Positions 1-8,414 of a stretch of 64,000 nucleotides of DNA are shown in pieces. Within the stretch, counting starts at the first letter, position 1. Each line of letters starts with the position of its first letter. The translations under genes were made by a program, and so were the position numbers. The DNA comes from Streptomyces odontomachi (GTDB taxonomy: Bacteria; Actinomycetota; Actinomycetes; Streptomycetales; Streptomycetaceae). The stretch spans positions 744,001 to 808,000 of the forward strand of contig NZ_JAMJWG010000001.1 in assembly GCF_024435355.1 (NCBI RefSeq). Direction: 5' to 3'. The notes beneath the pieces are model-generated. The model did not search any database. It was not told the DNA's origin and worked only from the letters and a program-made list of their open reading frames with translations.

Positions 1-35
1 GGGCACGGCGCCCGTAACCACCGCACATGAGGGAC

Positions 36-84
36 GCGCGCACACCGGCCCGCGGGAGGCACCTCCCGCGGGCCGTGTGCGCGC
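36..84. terminator. Strong hairpin, probable terminator of an upstream gene
   Basis: A near-perfect inverted repeat: arms 36-58 and 63-84 pair over more than 20 bp with one bulged C at 46 and a very short loop. No T-run follows, which is normal for streptomycete terminators. It lies well upstream of the MFS start at 293 and probably ends a gene outside the window. Positions 85-292 hold no gene I can support and presumably contain the MFS promoter. Confidence 0.7.
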
Positions 85-292
85 GGACCACACAAAGCCG
101 GCCCAGTTTGCTTGCGTCCGCAACCTTGCAGGTCACCCGGCGTCCCGGGGTACGGTGCTCAGCACCCCAGCAAGAAAACCGTGCCCGCGAACAGACCCTG
201 CTCGCGCACGGCGCGCACCGTCTTGCGCCGTGCGCCGTCCGGACCGGACGGTGGCGGCGCCCGCGCGCTCGCCCTCGAGCAGGAGGACCCCC

Positions 293-1717
293 GTGCCTTC
301 CCCGTCCCCTTCCATCGCCGCCCGCCTTGACCGGCTCCCCATCACCGGCTGGCACTGGCGACTGATCGTCGTCGTCGGCCTGGGCGCCTTCTTCGACCTC
401 TACGAGATCTTCCTCGGCGGAGTGCTCGGCGCGGTGCTCACCGACACCTGGTCGCTGAGCAGTACGCAGAAGTCGACCGTCATCGCCTCCGCGTTCGTCG
501 GCATGTTCGTCGGCGCCAACCTCCTTTCCATCGCCGCAGACCGGCTCGGCCGCCGCCGGATGTTCCTGGTCAACCTGGGCCTGTACTCGGTGTTCTCGCT
601 CGCAGCCGCGTTCGCCCCGAACCTCGGCGTGCTCATCGGCCTGCGTTTCCTGGCCGGTCTGGGGCTCGGTGCCGAACTGGTGCTCGTCGACACCTACCTG
701 GCCGAGTTCCTGCCGCGCCGGGTGCGCGGGCGGTACATCTCCTGGGCCTACACCGTCGGTTTCGTCGGGGTGCCGATCGCCGCCCTGCTGGGTGCCCGGC
801 TGGTCGCCAAGCACGAGCTGCTCGGGATGGACGGCTGGCGGTGGCTGCTGGTGTTCGGCGCGCTCGGTGCGTTGCTGATATGGGTGGCCCGCAGCCGGCT
901 GCCGGAGTCACCGCGCTGGCTGCTCGCCCAGGGCCGGGCGGACGAGGCGGCCGTCCTGGTCACCGGCATCGAAGAACGGGTGCGTGCCGAGACGGGCGGG
1001 GAGCTGCCGGCGGTGGCGGAGGAGGAGCCGGGGGAGGTGCGCCGGCATGTGCCGCTGGGAGAGATGTTCGGCGCGGCCTACCGGCGCCGCACGGTGATGC
1101 TGTGGATCTTCCAGGTGCTCCAGACGGTGGCCTACTACGGCTTCGGCTCGCTGGCACCGGTGGTGCTGCTGTCGAAGGGGTACGAGGTGACCGAGTCGCT
1201 CACCTACGCCTCGTTGAGCTTCCTCGGCTACCCGATCGGCTCGGCGCTCGCGGTGCCGCTGATCGACCGGATCGAGCGCAAGCTGCTGATCATCGGCTCG
1301 GCGGTCGGCATCGGGGTGCTCGGCGTGGTCTTCGCGGCCGCCCGGATGTCCTGGCTGATCGTCGCCGCCGGCTTCCTGCTGACGGTGTGCAGCAACATCT
1401 TCTCCAACGCCTTCCACACCTACCAGACCGAGATCTTCCCGACCGGCATGCGCAGTTCGGCGATCGGCATCGCCTACTCGCTCTCCCGCCTCACCTCGGC
1501 CGTGCTGCCGTTCATCGCGATCCATGTGCTCGACTCGGCCGGCCCGACCGCGGTCTTCACCGGATCGGCCGTGCTGATCGGGCTGCTCTGCCTCGACATC
1601 GGCCTGCTCGGGCCGCGGAGTACCGGACGGAGCCTGGAGCAGGTGGCCGAACGGGTCCCGGAGGCCGGCCCGGACGGTTCGACGGGCGACAGCGCGGCGG
1701 AGCCGGCGGGGCGTTGA
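293..1717 (+). CDS. MFS transporter, metabolite:H+ symporter / sugar-porter-like
   Basis: A 474-residue integral membrane carrier of the major facilitator superfamily, with about 12 hydrophobic segments. The loop between segments 2 and 3 carries the family motif DRLGRRRM, and the central loop begins with LPESPRWLL, both typical of the sugar-porter and metabolite-symporter branch. The GTG at 293 was chosen because AGGAGGA (281-287) sits 5 nt upstream and the protein then starts just before the first membrane segment. An in-frame extension to 77 would add a polar Arg/Pro-rich stretch unlike the family. The gene appears monocistronic, and the next gene has its own promoter. The substrate cannot be read from the sequence; organic acids, aromatic acids and sugars are all possible. 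Confidence 0.85.
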   Translation: MPSPSPSIAARLDRLPITGWHWRLIVVVGLGAFFDLYEIFLGGVLGAVLTDTWSLSSTQKSTVIASAFVGMFVGANLLSIAADRLGRRRMFLVNLGLYSVFSLAAAFAPNLGVLIGLRFLAGLGLGAELVLVDTYLAEFLPRRVRGRYISWAYTVGFVGVPIAALLGARLVAKHELLGMDGWRWLLVFGALGALLIWVARSRLPESPRWLLAQGRADEAAVLVTGIEERVRAETGGELPAVAEEEPGEVRRHVPLGEMFGAAYRRRTVMLWIFQVLQTVAYYGFGSLAPVVLLSKGYEVTESLTYASLSFLGYPIGSALAVPLIDRIERKLLIIGSAVGIGVLGVVFAAARMSWLIVAAGFLLTVCSNIFSNAFHTYQTEIFPTGMRSSAIGIAYSLSRLTSAVLPFIAIHVLDSAGPTAVFTGSAVLIGLLCLDIGLLGPRSTGRSLEQVAERVPEAGPDGSTGDSAAEPAGR

Positions 1718-1775
1718 CGCCGGGGCGGCCCCGTCGCCGTCGTCCTCGTATTCCGCAAAGGTTGGGGCAGCGGCC

Positions 1776-1805
1776 TTGACGGCGGCTTTGGTCTAGTCCA
1801 AATAT
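1776..1805 (+). promoter_or_regulatory. Chitinase promoter overlapping a DasR-like (dre) operator
   Basis: A -35 hexamer TTGACG (1776-1781) is followed after 18 nt by the -10-like AAATAT (1800-1805). Between them is TTGGTCTAGTCCAA (1788-1801). Its core TGGTCTAGTCCA differs at one position from the recalled DasR-responsive element core TGGTCTAGACCA, which controls chitinase and N-acetylglucosamine genes in Streptomyces. A repressor bound here would cover the promoter spacer. Site similarity is seen; binding is inferred. Confidence 0.75.
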
Positions 1806-1820
1806 GGTGGGCGCTTCGGT

Positions 1821-1860
1821 GTTCCGGCGCCGGCAGGGTCGCATCCGCCGGCGCCGGAAC
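1821..1860 (+). other. Perfect inverted repeat in the chitinase 5' leader
   Basis: GTTCCGGCGCCGGC (1821-1834) and its exact reverse complement (1847-1860) flank a 12-nt loop. The hairpin lies between the promoter (1776-1805) and the start codon at 1896, so it should be in the transcript leader. It could stabilise the mRNA, modulate transcription, or be a second protein-binding palindrome. Confidence 0.6.
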
Positions 1861-1895
1861 GCGGCACCCCCACGCCGTCATGGAAGGACACGACT

Positions 1896-2951
1896 ATGCG
1901 CCGACCTCTCTTTGGCATGCCCTCATCCAGAACCCGTTTCCGCGCGGGCGCCGAAGGCGCCTCCGGGCCGGTTTCGCGTGCCGCGGTGGGCGCGGCGGTG
2001 GCCGCGCTCACGGTCGGTACGGCGCTCGTGGCGGTGCCCTCGGCGTCGGCGGCGCCCCAGGCGCTGGCGGCGGGCACCTTCGCGCCGTACACGGACATGT
2101 CCAACTCCAACGAGGGGCTGCTCGACACAGCCATCACCGGCCACGGCGTCAAGACCTTCACCGCCGCCTTCGTGCTCGGCTCGGGGTGCAACCAGATCTG
2201 GGGTGACACCCTCCCGGTCGGCAACGACTCCTTCACCGACCCGCTGATCCGCAAGGCCCAGTCCGAAGGCGCGTCCGTCATCATCTCCTCCGGCGGCGCG
2301 GCCGGCCTGCCGCTCGCCTGGTCCTGCACCGACCAGAGCGCCATCACGGCCGGCTACCAGAAGATCATCGACTCCTACGGGGTCAACTCGCTGGACTTCG
2401 ACATCGAGGGTGCGGCCATCGCGGACACCGCAGCGGCGACCCGCAACATGCAGGCGATGAAGACCCTGAAGGCGGCCAACCCCAGCCTGACCTTCTCCGT
2501 GACCCTCCCGGTGCTGCCCAGCGGGCTCACCGCCGACGGCGTCAACATCATCAAGGCCGCCAAGAGCGCGGGTGTCAAGATCGACAACGTCAACATCATG
2601 ACGATGGACTACTACCAGGGCTCCCAGGACATGGGCCAGGCGGCCATCTCCGCGGCCGAGGCGACGCTGGGCCAGATGCAGTCGGTCGACTCCGGCTACG
2701 GCTACGGCAACGTGGGCATCACACCCATGATCGGCGTCAACGACGACGGCTCGGTCTTCTCCCTCGCCAACGCCGCCACGGTGGCGAGCTGGGCCGCGAG
2801 CCACGGCGTCGGCCGGCTGTCCTTCTGGTCCGTGAACCGTGACACGGCGTGTGGTGGCGTGGCGGCGCAGCAGGTCGCCAGGCCCGACGCCTCGTCGACC
2901 TGTAGCGGGGTGTCGCAGAGCCCCCTGGCGTTCACCGACGCCTTCAACTGA
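1896..2951 (+). CDS. Secreted GH18 chitinase
   Basis: A 351-residue secreted glycoside hydrolase family 18 protein expected to hydrolyse chitin outside the cell. It has an Arg-rich N-terminus, a hydrophobic stretch (about residues 29-48) and an Ala-Ser-Ala-type cleavage site near residue 52. The catalytic motif is NSLDFDIE (164-171) with E171 as the predicted proton donor. The usual leading Asp of DxxDxDxE is Asn here, while both inner Asp residues are kept. NIMTMDYY further on fits the substrate-binding strand of the barrel. No carbohydrate-binding module is seen. The ATG at 1896 follows GGAAGGA (1882-1888). Upstream are a DasR-like operator and a leader hairpin, implying induction by chitin-derived amino sugars. 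The gene converges on the molybdenum hydroxylase, with a terminator between. Confidence 0.9.
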   Translation: MRRPLFGMPSSRTRFRAGAEGASGPVSRAAVGAAVAALTVGTALVAVPSASAAPQALAAGTFAPYTDMSNSNEGLLDTAITGHGVKTFTAAFVLGSGCNQIWGDTLPVGNDSFTDPLIRKAQSEGASVIISSGGAAGLPLAWSCTDQSAITAGYQKIIDSYGVNSLDFDIEGAAIADTAAATRNMQAMKTLKAANPSLTFSVTLPVLPSGLTADGVNIIKAAKSAGVKIDNVNIMTMDYYQGSQDMGQAAISAAEATLGQMQSVDSGYGYGNVGITPMIGVNDDGSVFSLANAATVASWAASHGVGRLSFWSVNRDTACGGVAAQQVARPDASSTCSGVSQSPLAFTDAFN

Positions 2952-3029
2952 GGACCGGCGGCCCGCCAGGAGTGACCCCGCGCACCCGCCGGGAACCACG
3001 TCCTCCTGCCGGGTCGTCCCGCACCACGT

Positions 3030-3078
3030 GCCCGTCCCGCACCGCGTGTCCCGGCGGATCGCCCGGTGCGGGACGGGC
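3030..3078. terminator. Bidirectional terminator between convergent genes
   Basis: CCCGTCCCGCACCG (3031-3044) pairs perfectly with CGGTGCGGGACGGG (3064-3077), plus one outer G-C pair, around a 19-nt loop. It lies between the convergent stops of the chitinase (2951) and the molybdenum hydroxylase large subunit (3087), so it can serve both transcripts. Confidence 0.75.
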
Positions 3079-3086
3079 CCGCCCGA

Positions 3087-5447
3087 TCAGCCGTCCTGCC
3101 CCTCGAGCGCCGCCTTCACCCGTTCCGGGGTGAGCGGCAGCGTCCGCAGCCGTGTGCCGGTGGCGGCGAAGACGGCGTTCCCGATCGCTCCGCCCATGAG
3201 CCCGATGGCGGGCTCACCGGCGCCGAGCGGCGGCTGGTCCGGCTGGTCGATGAGGATGGTCTCGATCTCGGGGACCTCGTTGAACCGCACCACCTCGTAC
3301 TGCTTGCCGGGGTGGTACGTGCTGGTCTCCCACACCACCGTCGTCACCCGGTCACCCGAGTAGCCGACCTCTTCCTTCAGGGCACGGCTGACGCCCTGGA
3401 CGACGTTGCCCTCGATCTGGTTGCGCAGCCCGTCCGGGTTGACGATCAGACCGCAGTCGTGGGCCACCACGACCCGGGTGACCCGCACTTGGCCGGCCGC
3501 CAGGTCCACCGTGACCTCGGCGTAGGCAGCGGCATAGGCGTACTTCACCTCGTACTGCTGGAACGCCACCCCCGCCCCGACACCGTCACCACCCTGCGGG
3601 CGGGCCTGCCAGGCCGGCCGTAGCGCCTCGCAGACCGCGACGGCGCGGGGGTCGGTCAGGGACGCGATGCGCAGTTCGAGCGGGTCGAAGTCGCCGGCGT
3701 GCGCGAGTTCGTCGAAGAACGACTCGTTGGTGAAGCTGTTGGAGAAGCCACCGAGCGAGCGCAGTGCCGTGGTGCGCGGCAGCCGGTAGGTCAGCGGGCT
3801 CGACGGGGTGGCGGAGTTCTCGCCCGTCGTCTCGAAGGTCTTGACCAGCCGGGCCTCCACGCGCTGGAGGACGTCGTAGGTGAGAGGGCAGTTGCGGCCC
3901 GAGGAGTCCACCGAGGAGCCGGGCAGCGGATCCGGCAGCCGGCCGCTGAGGGCCCCGGGGAGCAGACTCCCGGGATTGTCCGCCGACGGGCGGCTGTTGG
4001 TCGGGGGCGCGTAGTTCAGGTGCGACCAGGCGATGATGCCGCTGCCGTCGACGGCGCCCTTCATGTCGTGTGCCTGGGCCGGGCCGAGCGGTTCCCAGCC
4101 GTGCTCGTCCATCCGGGTCCACTGCACCCGCACCGGCTTGTGCACCGCCTGGGAGAGCAGCGCGGCATCCGCCGAGGCGTCGTCGGCGCCGTTGTGGCCG
4201 TAACAGCCGCTGCCCTCCGCGTAGACCACGTGCACCAGCGACTCGTCGAGCCCGAGCAGCCCGGCGACGGCGCCCCGCAGGGCGGTGACGTTCTGGGTGG
4301 CGGACCAGACGGTGGCCTGGAAGCCGGTCTGCGGGTCCGGCGCCGCCCGGACGTCGGCCACCCCGGTGGACGCGCCCATGCCGCCGTGCATCTGGAACGG
4401 GGTGAAGTACTGGGCGGTGAGCACGGTGTCCGCCGAGGCGAAGACCGGGTCCACGTCGCCGTCGATCTCGACGACGGTGGCGTACGAGTTCGCCGGGTCG
4501 CGCAGCGCGGACGGCAGGTCCTCCTGGGCGATCAGGGCGGGCCCCTCGTCCCAGCTGACGGTGATGCCGGTGTCCGGGTCGGCGGCGCGGACCGCGGCCC
4601 ACTCGGTGCTGGCGACGACGCCGATGAACCGCTCGTGCTGGACGACGTCCACGAACCCCTCGATGGCCCGCGCACGCTCCAGGTTGCCGATGACCGGGTT
4701 GCGGGAGTTACGGCCCGCCGGGCGCACCACACGGCCGTGCAGCGTGCCCTCGGGGGCCACGTCGGACATGAAGCGGAAGGTGGCGTCCAGCTTGCCGGGC
4801 AGGTCGACGCGTGGTTGCTCGGTGCCGACCACGACGTAGTCGTCCGGGGCGACCAAGGGGGCGTCCTTGTCGAGCGGGACCACCGAGTCGCCGTCCGCCA
4901 GCAGGGTGGCGTAACCGACCTGCGTGCCGTCACCGCCGCGCACCTGGAAGTGCCCGTCCGCCGCGACCAGGTCGGCCGCGTCGACGCCGAAGTGGGCGGC
5001 GGCACGGGCGAGCAGTTCCGCGTAGGCCGTCGCGGCGGCCTGGCGCAGTTGGACACCGCCGGTCTGGATGCTCTTCGAACCTGCCGTGGTGCCCTGGCTG
5101 ACGGTGCGTTCGGTGTCGCCCTGCACGTAGGAGACGTCCCCGACGCCCAGCCGCAGTTCCTCCACCACGATCTGGGTCAGCGCGGTCTGGATGCCGGTGC
5201 CCAGCTCCACCTTGCCGCTGAAGACGGTGATCGCGGCCGGGGTGAGCACCAGCCACGACTCCGGGTCACCGGGCGAGCCGTTCTCGGCGGTGACCCGGAT
5301 GGAGCCGTCATCGGCGCGCGGATGCCGCTGCGATCCGCGCTGCGCGGCCTGGGCCGGCGCGCCACCGAGCAACGAGAAGCCGACGGCCAGACTGCCCGTA
5401 CCGAGCAGGAAACCACGGCGGGAGAACGGGGTGGTCGGGGCGCTCAT
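3087..5447 (-). CDS. Molybdopterin-binding hydroxylase large subunit, Tat-exported (xanthine dehydrogenase / isoquinoline oxidoreductase beta family)
   Basis: A 786-residue molybdopterin-cytosine-dinucleotide enzyme subunit that would hydroxylate an N-heterocycle or aldehyde. The N-terminus carries the twin-arginine signal SRRGFLLGTG (residues 9-18) and a hydrophobic stretch, so the folded enzyme is probably exported. Near the C-terminus the motif GAGEP (about residue 745) supplies the Glu that is catalytic in this family. Length and layout match IorB-type beta subunits that work with a small [2Fe-2S] subunit and no FAD subunit. The ATG at 5447 was chosen for a GGAGGAAT site just upstream and because it starts the Tat signal; in-frame upstream sequence to 5675 overlaps the partner gene. 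The partner lies 85 nt upstream. The exact substrate is unknown. Confidence 0.85.
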   Translation of the reverse strand: MSAPTTPFSRRGFLLGTGSLAVGFSLLGGAPAQAAQRGSQRHPRADDGSIRVTAENGSPGDPESWLVLTPAAITVFSGKVELGTGIQTALTQIVVEELRLGVGDVSYVQGDTERTVSQGTTAGSKSIQTGGVQLRQAAATAYAELLARAAAHFGVDAADLVAADGHFQVRGGDGTQVGYATLLADGDSVVPLDKDAPLVAPDDYVVVGTEQPRVDLPGKLDATFRFMSDVAPEGTLHGRVVRPAGRNSRNPVIGNLERARAIEGFVDVVQHERFIGVVASTEWAAVRAADPDTGITVSWDEGPALIAQEDLPSALRDPANSYATVVEIDGDVDPVFASADTVLTAQYFTPFQMHGGMGASTGVADVRAAPDPQTGFQATVWSATQNVTALRGAVAGLLGLDESLVHVVYAEGSGCYGHNGADDASADAALLSQAVHKPVRVQWTRMDEHGWEPLGPAQAHDMKGAVDGSGIIAWSHLNYAPPTNSRPSADNPGSLLPGALSGRLPDPLPGSSVDSSGRNCPLTYDVLQRVEARLVKTFETTGENSATPSSPLTYRLPRTTALRSLGGFSNSFTNESFFDELAHAGDFDPLELRIASLTDPRAVAVCEALRPAWQARPQGGDGVGAGVAFQQYEVKYAYAAAYAEVTVDLAAGQVRVTRVVVAHDCGLIVNPDGLRNQIEGNVVQGVSRALKEEVGYSGDRVTTVVWETSTYHPGKQYEVVRFNEVPEIETILIDQPDQPPLGAGEPAIGLMGGAIGNAVFAATGTRLRTLPLTPERVKAALEGQDG

Positions 5448-5532
5448 AGGGATTCCTCCGCGGCTGCTTTGCGCTTCGCGCCGGTACAGGGCCGACCGGG
5501 TGAGGGGGGCGTCGGGTATGGCCACGCGGACG

Positions 5533-6069
5533 TCAACGGACCATCTCCTCGGCTGCGGAGCGGATCGCCGCGGTGATCCGGGTGTGGGTGCCACAGCGGC
5601 ACAGGTAGTTGCGGTCGTTGTCCTCGCCGGCGCCGGAGAGGAAGTCCCGTATCTCGTCCGCTGACGGCACCGCACGGTTGCCCGCGGCGATCCGGCCCTC
5701 CAGCCAGCCGAGCGCGCCCATCACCATGCCGTTGACGCAGAACGCGCACTGGCCGGCCTGGAACCGGACGAACGCCTTCTGTAACGGGTGCCGCTCGCCG
5801 TTCTCGGCGAGGCCGTCGAGGGTGCGCACCTCGGCGCCGTCGGGCACGGTGTGCACGTCCGTGACGCAGGACCGGGTGGGGACACCGTCCACCAGGACGG
5901 TGCAGGCACCGCACTGCGAGACACCACAGCCGAATCTGGGTCCGTACTGGCCGAGCCGCTCGCGCAGCCAGTACAGCAGCGGTTCCGAGGCCTGGTCGTC
6001 TCCGGTGCCGGCTGACTGGTACTCGGCGCTGGTCTCCTCACCGTTCAGCCGGATGGTTCGAACTGGCAT
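5533..6069 (-). CDS. [2Fe-2S]-binding small subunit of molybdenum hydroxylase
   Basis: A 178-residue electron-transfer subunit with two [2Fe-2S] domains. The plant-ferredoxin-like domain carries C48, C53, C56 and C68; the helical domain carries C108, C111, C157 and C159. It passes electrons from the molybdenum centre of the downstream large subunit. No FAD subunit gene is next to it, which suggests a quinone, cytochrome or other external acceptor. The spacing between the second and third cysteine of the helical domain is 45 residues, longer than the roughly 31 usual in the family, because of an acidic/glycine insertion around residues 130-155. The gene is first of a two-gene operon and is divergent from the PAS-GAF-PP2C gene. 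Confidence 0.88.
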   Translation of the reverse strand: MPVRTIRLNGEETSAEYQSAGTGDDQASEPLLYWLRERLGQYGPRFGCGVSQCGACTVLVDGVPTRSCVTDVHTVPDGAEVRTLDGLAENGERHPLQKAFVRFQAGQCAFCVNGMVMGALGWLEGRIAAGNRAVPSADEIRDFLSGAGEDNDRNYLCRCGTHTRITAAIRSAAEEMVR

Positions 6070-6330
6070 ATGAAGCCCCAGGAGTCATGTCCGCCGCCGC
6101 CCGCGCCCGATGCGCGAGGCGTGCAGCGCGCTCTGACGGTAAGCAGGTGTGACGGAGGGAACAAGAGTGCGGCACGTATCCGCCTGGGGCCCGTCGCCGG
6201 GGTGCACGGACGCCCGTGGGGGCGCGCCGCCGTCCGTCAACCGGAGCACACGGACTGCGGGCGACCCGCGGCCGGGCTTGACTGGTCGCACCGGGCGCGA
6301 ACCGGATCACTTCAGGAGGGCCGGTGCGGC

Positions 6331-8358
6331 ATGGACCCTGACTACGGTGCGGCGCTGCTGGCCGTGCTGTTGACCCGGGCGCCCATCGGAGTGCACGTAC
6401 TGGACCGTCGGCTGCGCGTCGTGCACGTCAGCACCGGTCTGCGCACCGAGGGGGGCGTGGACCCGACACGGATGGCCGGCTGCGCCTGGCAGGACCTGGG
6501 GCTGGCCACCGACGAGGTGCTGCACATGATGCAGCGCGTACTGGAGACCGGCGACGAGGTCATCGACCACGTCTACCAGGTGCCGCAGCCACCGGGGTCG
6601 CCCACCGGGCGCACCCTGTCCGTCTCCCTGTTCCGCCTCGAGGCGCCGGACGGCCGGATCCTGGGCGTCGCCGCCACCCTCGTCGACATCACCGACCGGG
6701 AGCAGGCACGGGCACGCCTGGAGCTGCTGCACCGTGCCGGCGAGCAGATCGGCAGCACGCTGGACGTGGACCGCACCGCCCAGGAACTGGTGGACGTGAT
6801 GGTCCACGGCCTGGCCGACCTCGCCGCGGTGGACATCCTCGACTCGGTGCTGCACGGTGAGGCACCGGCGCCGGGCCCCGTGCCGGAGCGGGTCACGCTG
6901 CGCCGGATCGCCTTCGCCGCCACACCGCAGGAGACGGTGCGCCCCGTGTACGAGGTGGGCAGCATCCGGATGATGCGCTACGGCACGCCGCACACCCGGA
7001 CCCTCGGCGATCTGCAACCCCGCCGCGTCGCGATGACCGCCGACGAGGACTGGCTCGCCGCTGACACCGCCCAGGCGAAGAAGGCGCGTGAGGGGGGCCT
7101 GCACACCCTGATCGTGCTGCCGCTGCGGGCACGCGGGGTCGTGCTGGGGCTGGTGTCGCTCTACCGGACCAGGGACTCGCCCCCCTTCGACGACAGCGAC
7201 GTCACCCTCGCGTCCGATCTCGCCGACCGGGCCGCCATCAGCATCGACAACGCCCGCCGCTACACACGCGAACACGCCCTGGCCCGGCTCATCCAGCGCA
7301 GCCTGGTGCCCACGCGACTGCCGGAGCACGCCGCGGTGGAGACCGCCTACAGCTATCTGCCGGTCGCCTCCAGCGGGGTGTGGTACGACGTCATCGCGCT
7401 CTCCGGCTGCCGGGTGGCGCTCGTGGCGGGCGACGTCTCGGGTCAGGGCATGCCGGCGGTGACCACCATGGGCAGGCTCCGCACCGTACTCGGCGCCCTC
7501 GCCACCATGGACCTGCCCGCGGAGGAACTGCTGGAACGGCTCCACGAGCTGACCGGCCAGCTGGGCCGTGAGTACCCTTCAGTCGCGGAGTCGCCCACGG
7601 AGCTGACCGCGACGTGCCTGTTCGTCGTCTACGACCCCACCACCCGCGCCTGCGTACTGGCCAGCGCGGGCCACCCGATGCCGGTGGTCGTCATGCCCGA
7701 CGGCCGGGCGGAGGTCCTGGAGGCCCCGCGGGGGCCGGTGCTCGGCCGTGGTGTGCCGCGCTACACCGTCACCCGGGTCACGCTGCCGGCCGGCAGCATC
7801 CTCGCGCTGCGCAGCGCGAGCCTGGTGAAGGCCGACCCGATCGATGAACTACGGCTCTACCGGGAGACGCTGAGCCGCCCCGCGACCCGGCTGTGGGACG
7901 CGTGCGACGCGCTGCTGTCCGCCCTGATCCCGCCGAACCCCGTGGACGACGCGATGCTGCTGCTGGCCAGGACCCGTGTGCTGGGTCCGGATCAGGTGGC
8001 GGCGTGGACGCTGCCCGACACGCCGGAGAGCGCCGCCGAGGCACGCCGGCTGGTCCGTGAGCTGCTGGCGGAGTGGGACCTGGGAGACCTGGGCTTCAGC
8101 ACCGAACTGATCGCCAGCGAGCTGGTGACCAACGCGGTGCGCTACTCCTCGAGCCCCGTGGAACTGCGCATCATCCGCAACTCCACGCTGATCTGCGAGG
8201 TCTCCGACCCGAGCGCCGCCACCCCACAACTACGGCACGCCGAGACGGACGACGAGGGAGGGCGCGGTCTGTATCTGGTCGCCCAGCTCAGCCAGCGCTG
8301 GGGGACGCGGCCCCTGCCACGCGGCAAGACGATCTGGGCCGAGCAGCCGCTGGAGTGA
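6331..8358 (+). CDS. PAS-GAF-SpoIIE/PP2C-HATPase regulatory protein, phosphatase site probably degenerate
   Basis: A 675-residue cytoplasmic signalling protein of the large streptomycete family that pairs a SpoIIE-type phosphatase with an RsbW-type kinase domain. Order: PAS (about 5-125), GAF (130-310), PP2C/SpoIIE (325-545), anti-sigma-like ATPase (555-670) with ELVTNAVRY and GGRGLYLV boxes. The kinase side looks intact. The phosphatase side does not: the usual GGDWYDV is SGVWYDV (V350 replaces the Asp) and the usual YTDGL is RSASL (A496 replaces the Asp). The Asp in GDVSGQG (D368) and the C-terminal DD remain. It may therefore be a sensor or kinase without phosphatase activity. The ATG at 6331 is preceded by AGGAGG (6314-6319). 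No partner sigma or antagonist gene is adjacent. Confidence 0.87.
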   Translation: MDPDYGAALLAVLLTRAPIGVHVLDRRLRVVHVSTGLRTEGGVDPTRMAGCAWQDLGLATDEVLHMMQRVLETGDEVIDHVYQVPQPPGSPTGRTLSVSLFRLEAPDGRILGVAATLVDITDREQARARLELLHRAGEQIGSTLDVDRTAQELVDVMVHGLADLAAVDILDSVLHGEAPAPGPVPERVTLRRIAFAATPQETVRPVYEVGSIRMMRYGTPHTRTLGDLQPRRVAMTADEDWLAADTAQAKKAREGGLHTLIVLPLRARGVVLGLVSLYRTRDSPPFDDSDVTLASDLADRAAISIDNARRYTREHALARLIQRSLVPTRLPEHAAVETAYSYLPVASSGVWYDVIALSGCRVALVAGDVSGQGMPAVTTMGRLRTVLGALATMDLPAEELLERLHELTGQLGREYPSVAESPTELTATCLFVVYDPTTRACVLASAGHPMPVVVMPDGRAEVLEAPRGPVLGRGVPRYTVTRVTLPAGSILALRSASLVKADPIDELRLYRETLSRPATRLWDACDALLSALIPPNPVDDAMLLLARTRVLGPDQVAAWTLPDTPESAAEARRLVRELLAEWDLGDLGFSTELIASELVTNAVRYSSSPVELRIIRNSTLICEVSDPSAATPQLRHAETDDEGGRGLYLVAQLSQRWGTRPLPRGKTIWAEQPLE

Positions 8359-8390
8359 GCCCTGCCGGGCGGCTGCCTGACCCGTCATGG

Positions 8391-8413
8391 CGGGCCGCGG
8401 CACGACCGGCCCG
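8391..8413. terminator. Short hairpin between convergent genes
   Basis: CGGGCCG (8391-8397) pairs with CGGCCCG (8407-8413) across a 9-nt loop, just before the stop of the minus-strand lutC (8415) and after the stop of the plus-strand regulatory gene (8358). It is a weak but well-placed bidirectional terminator. Confidence 0.5.
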
Positions 8414-8414
8414 C

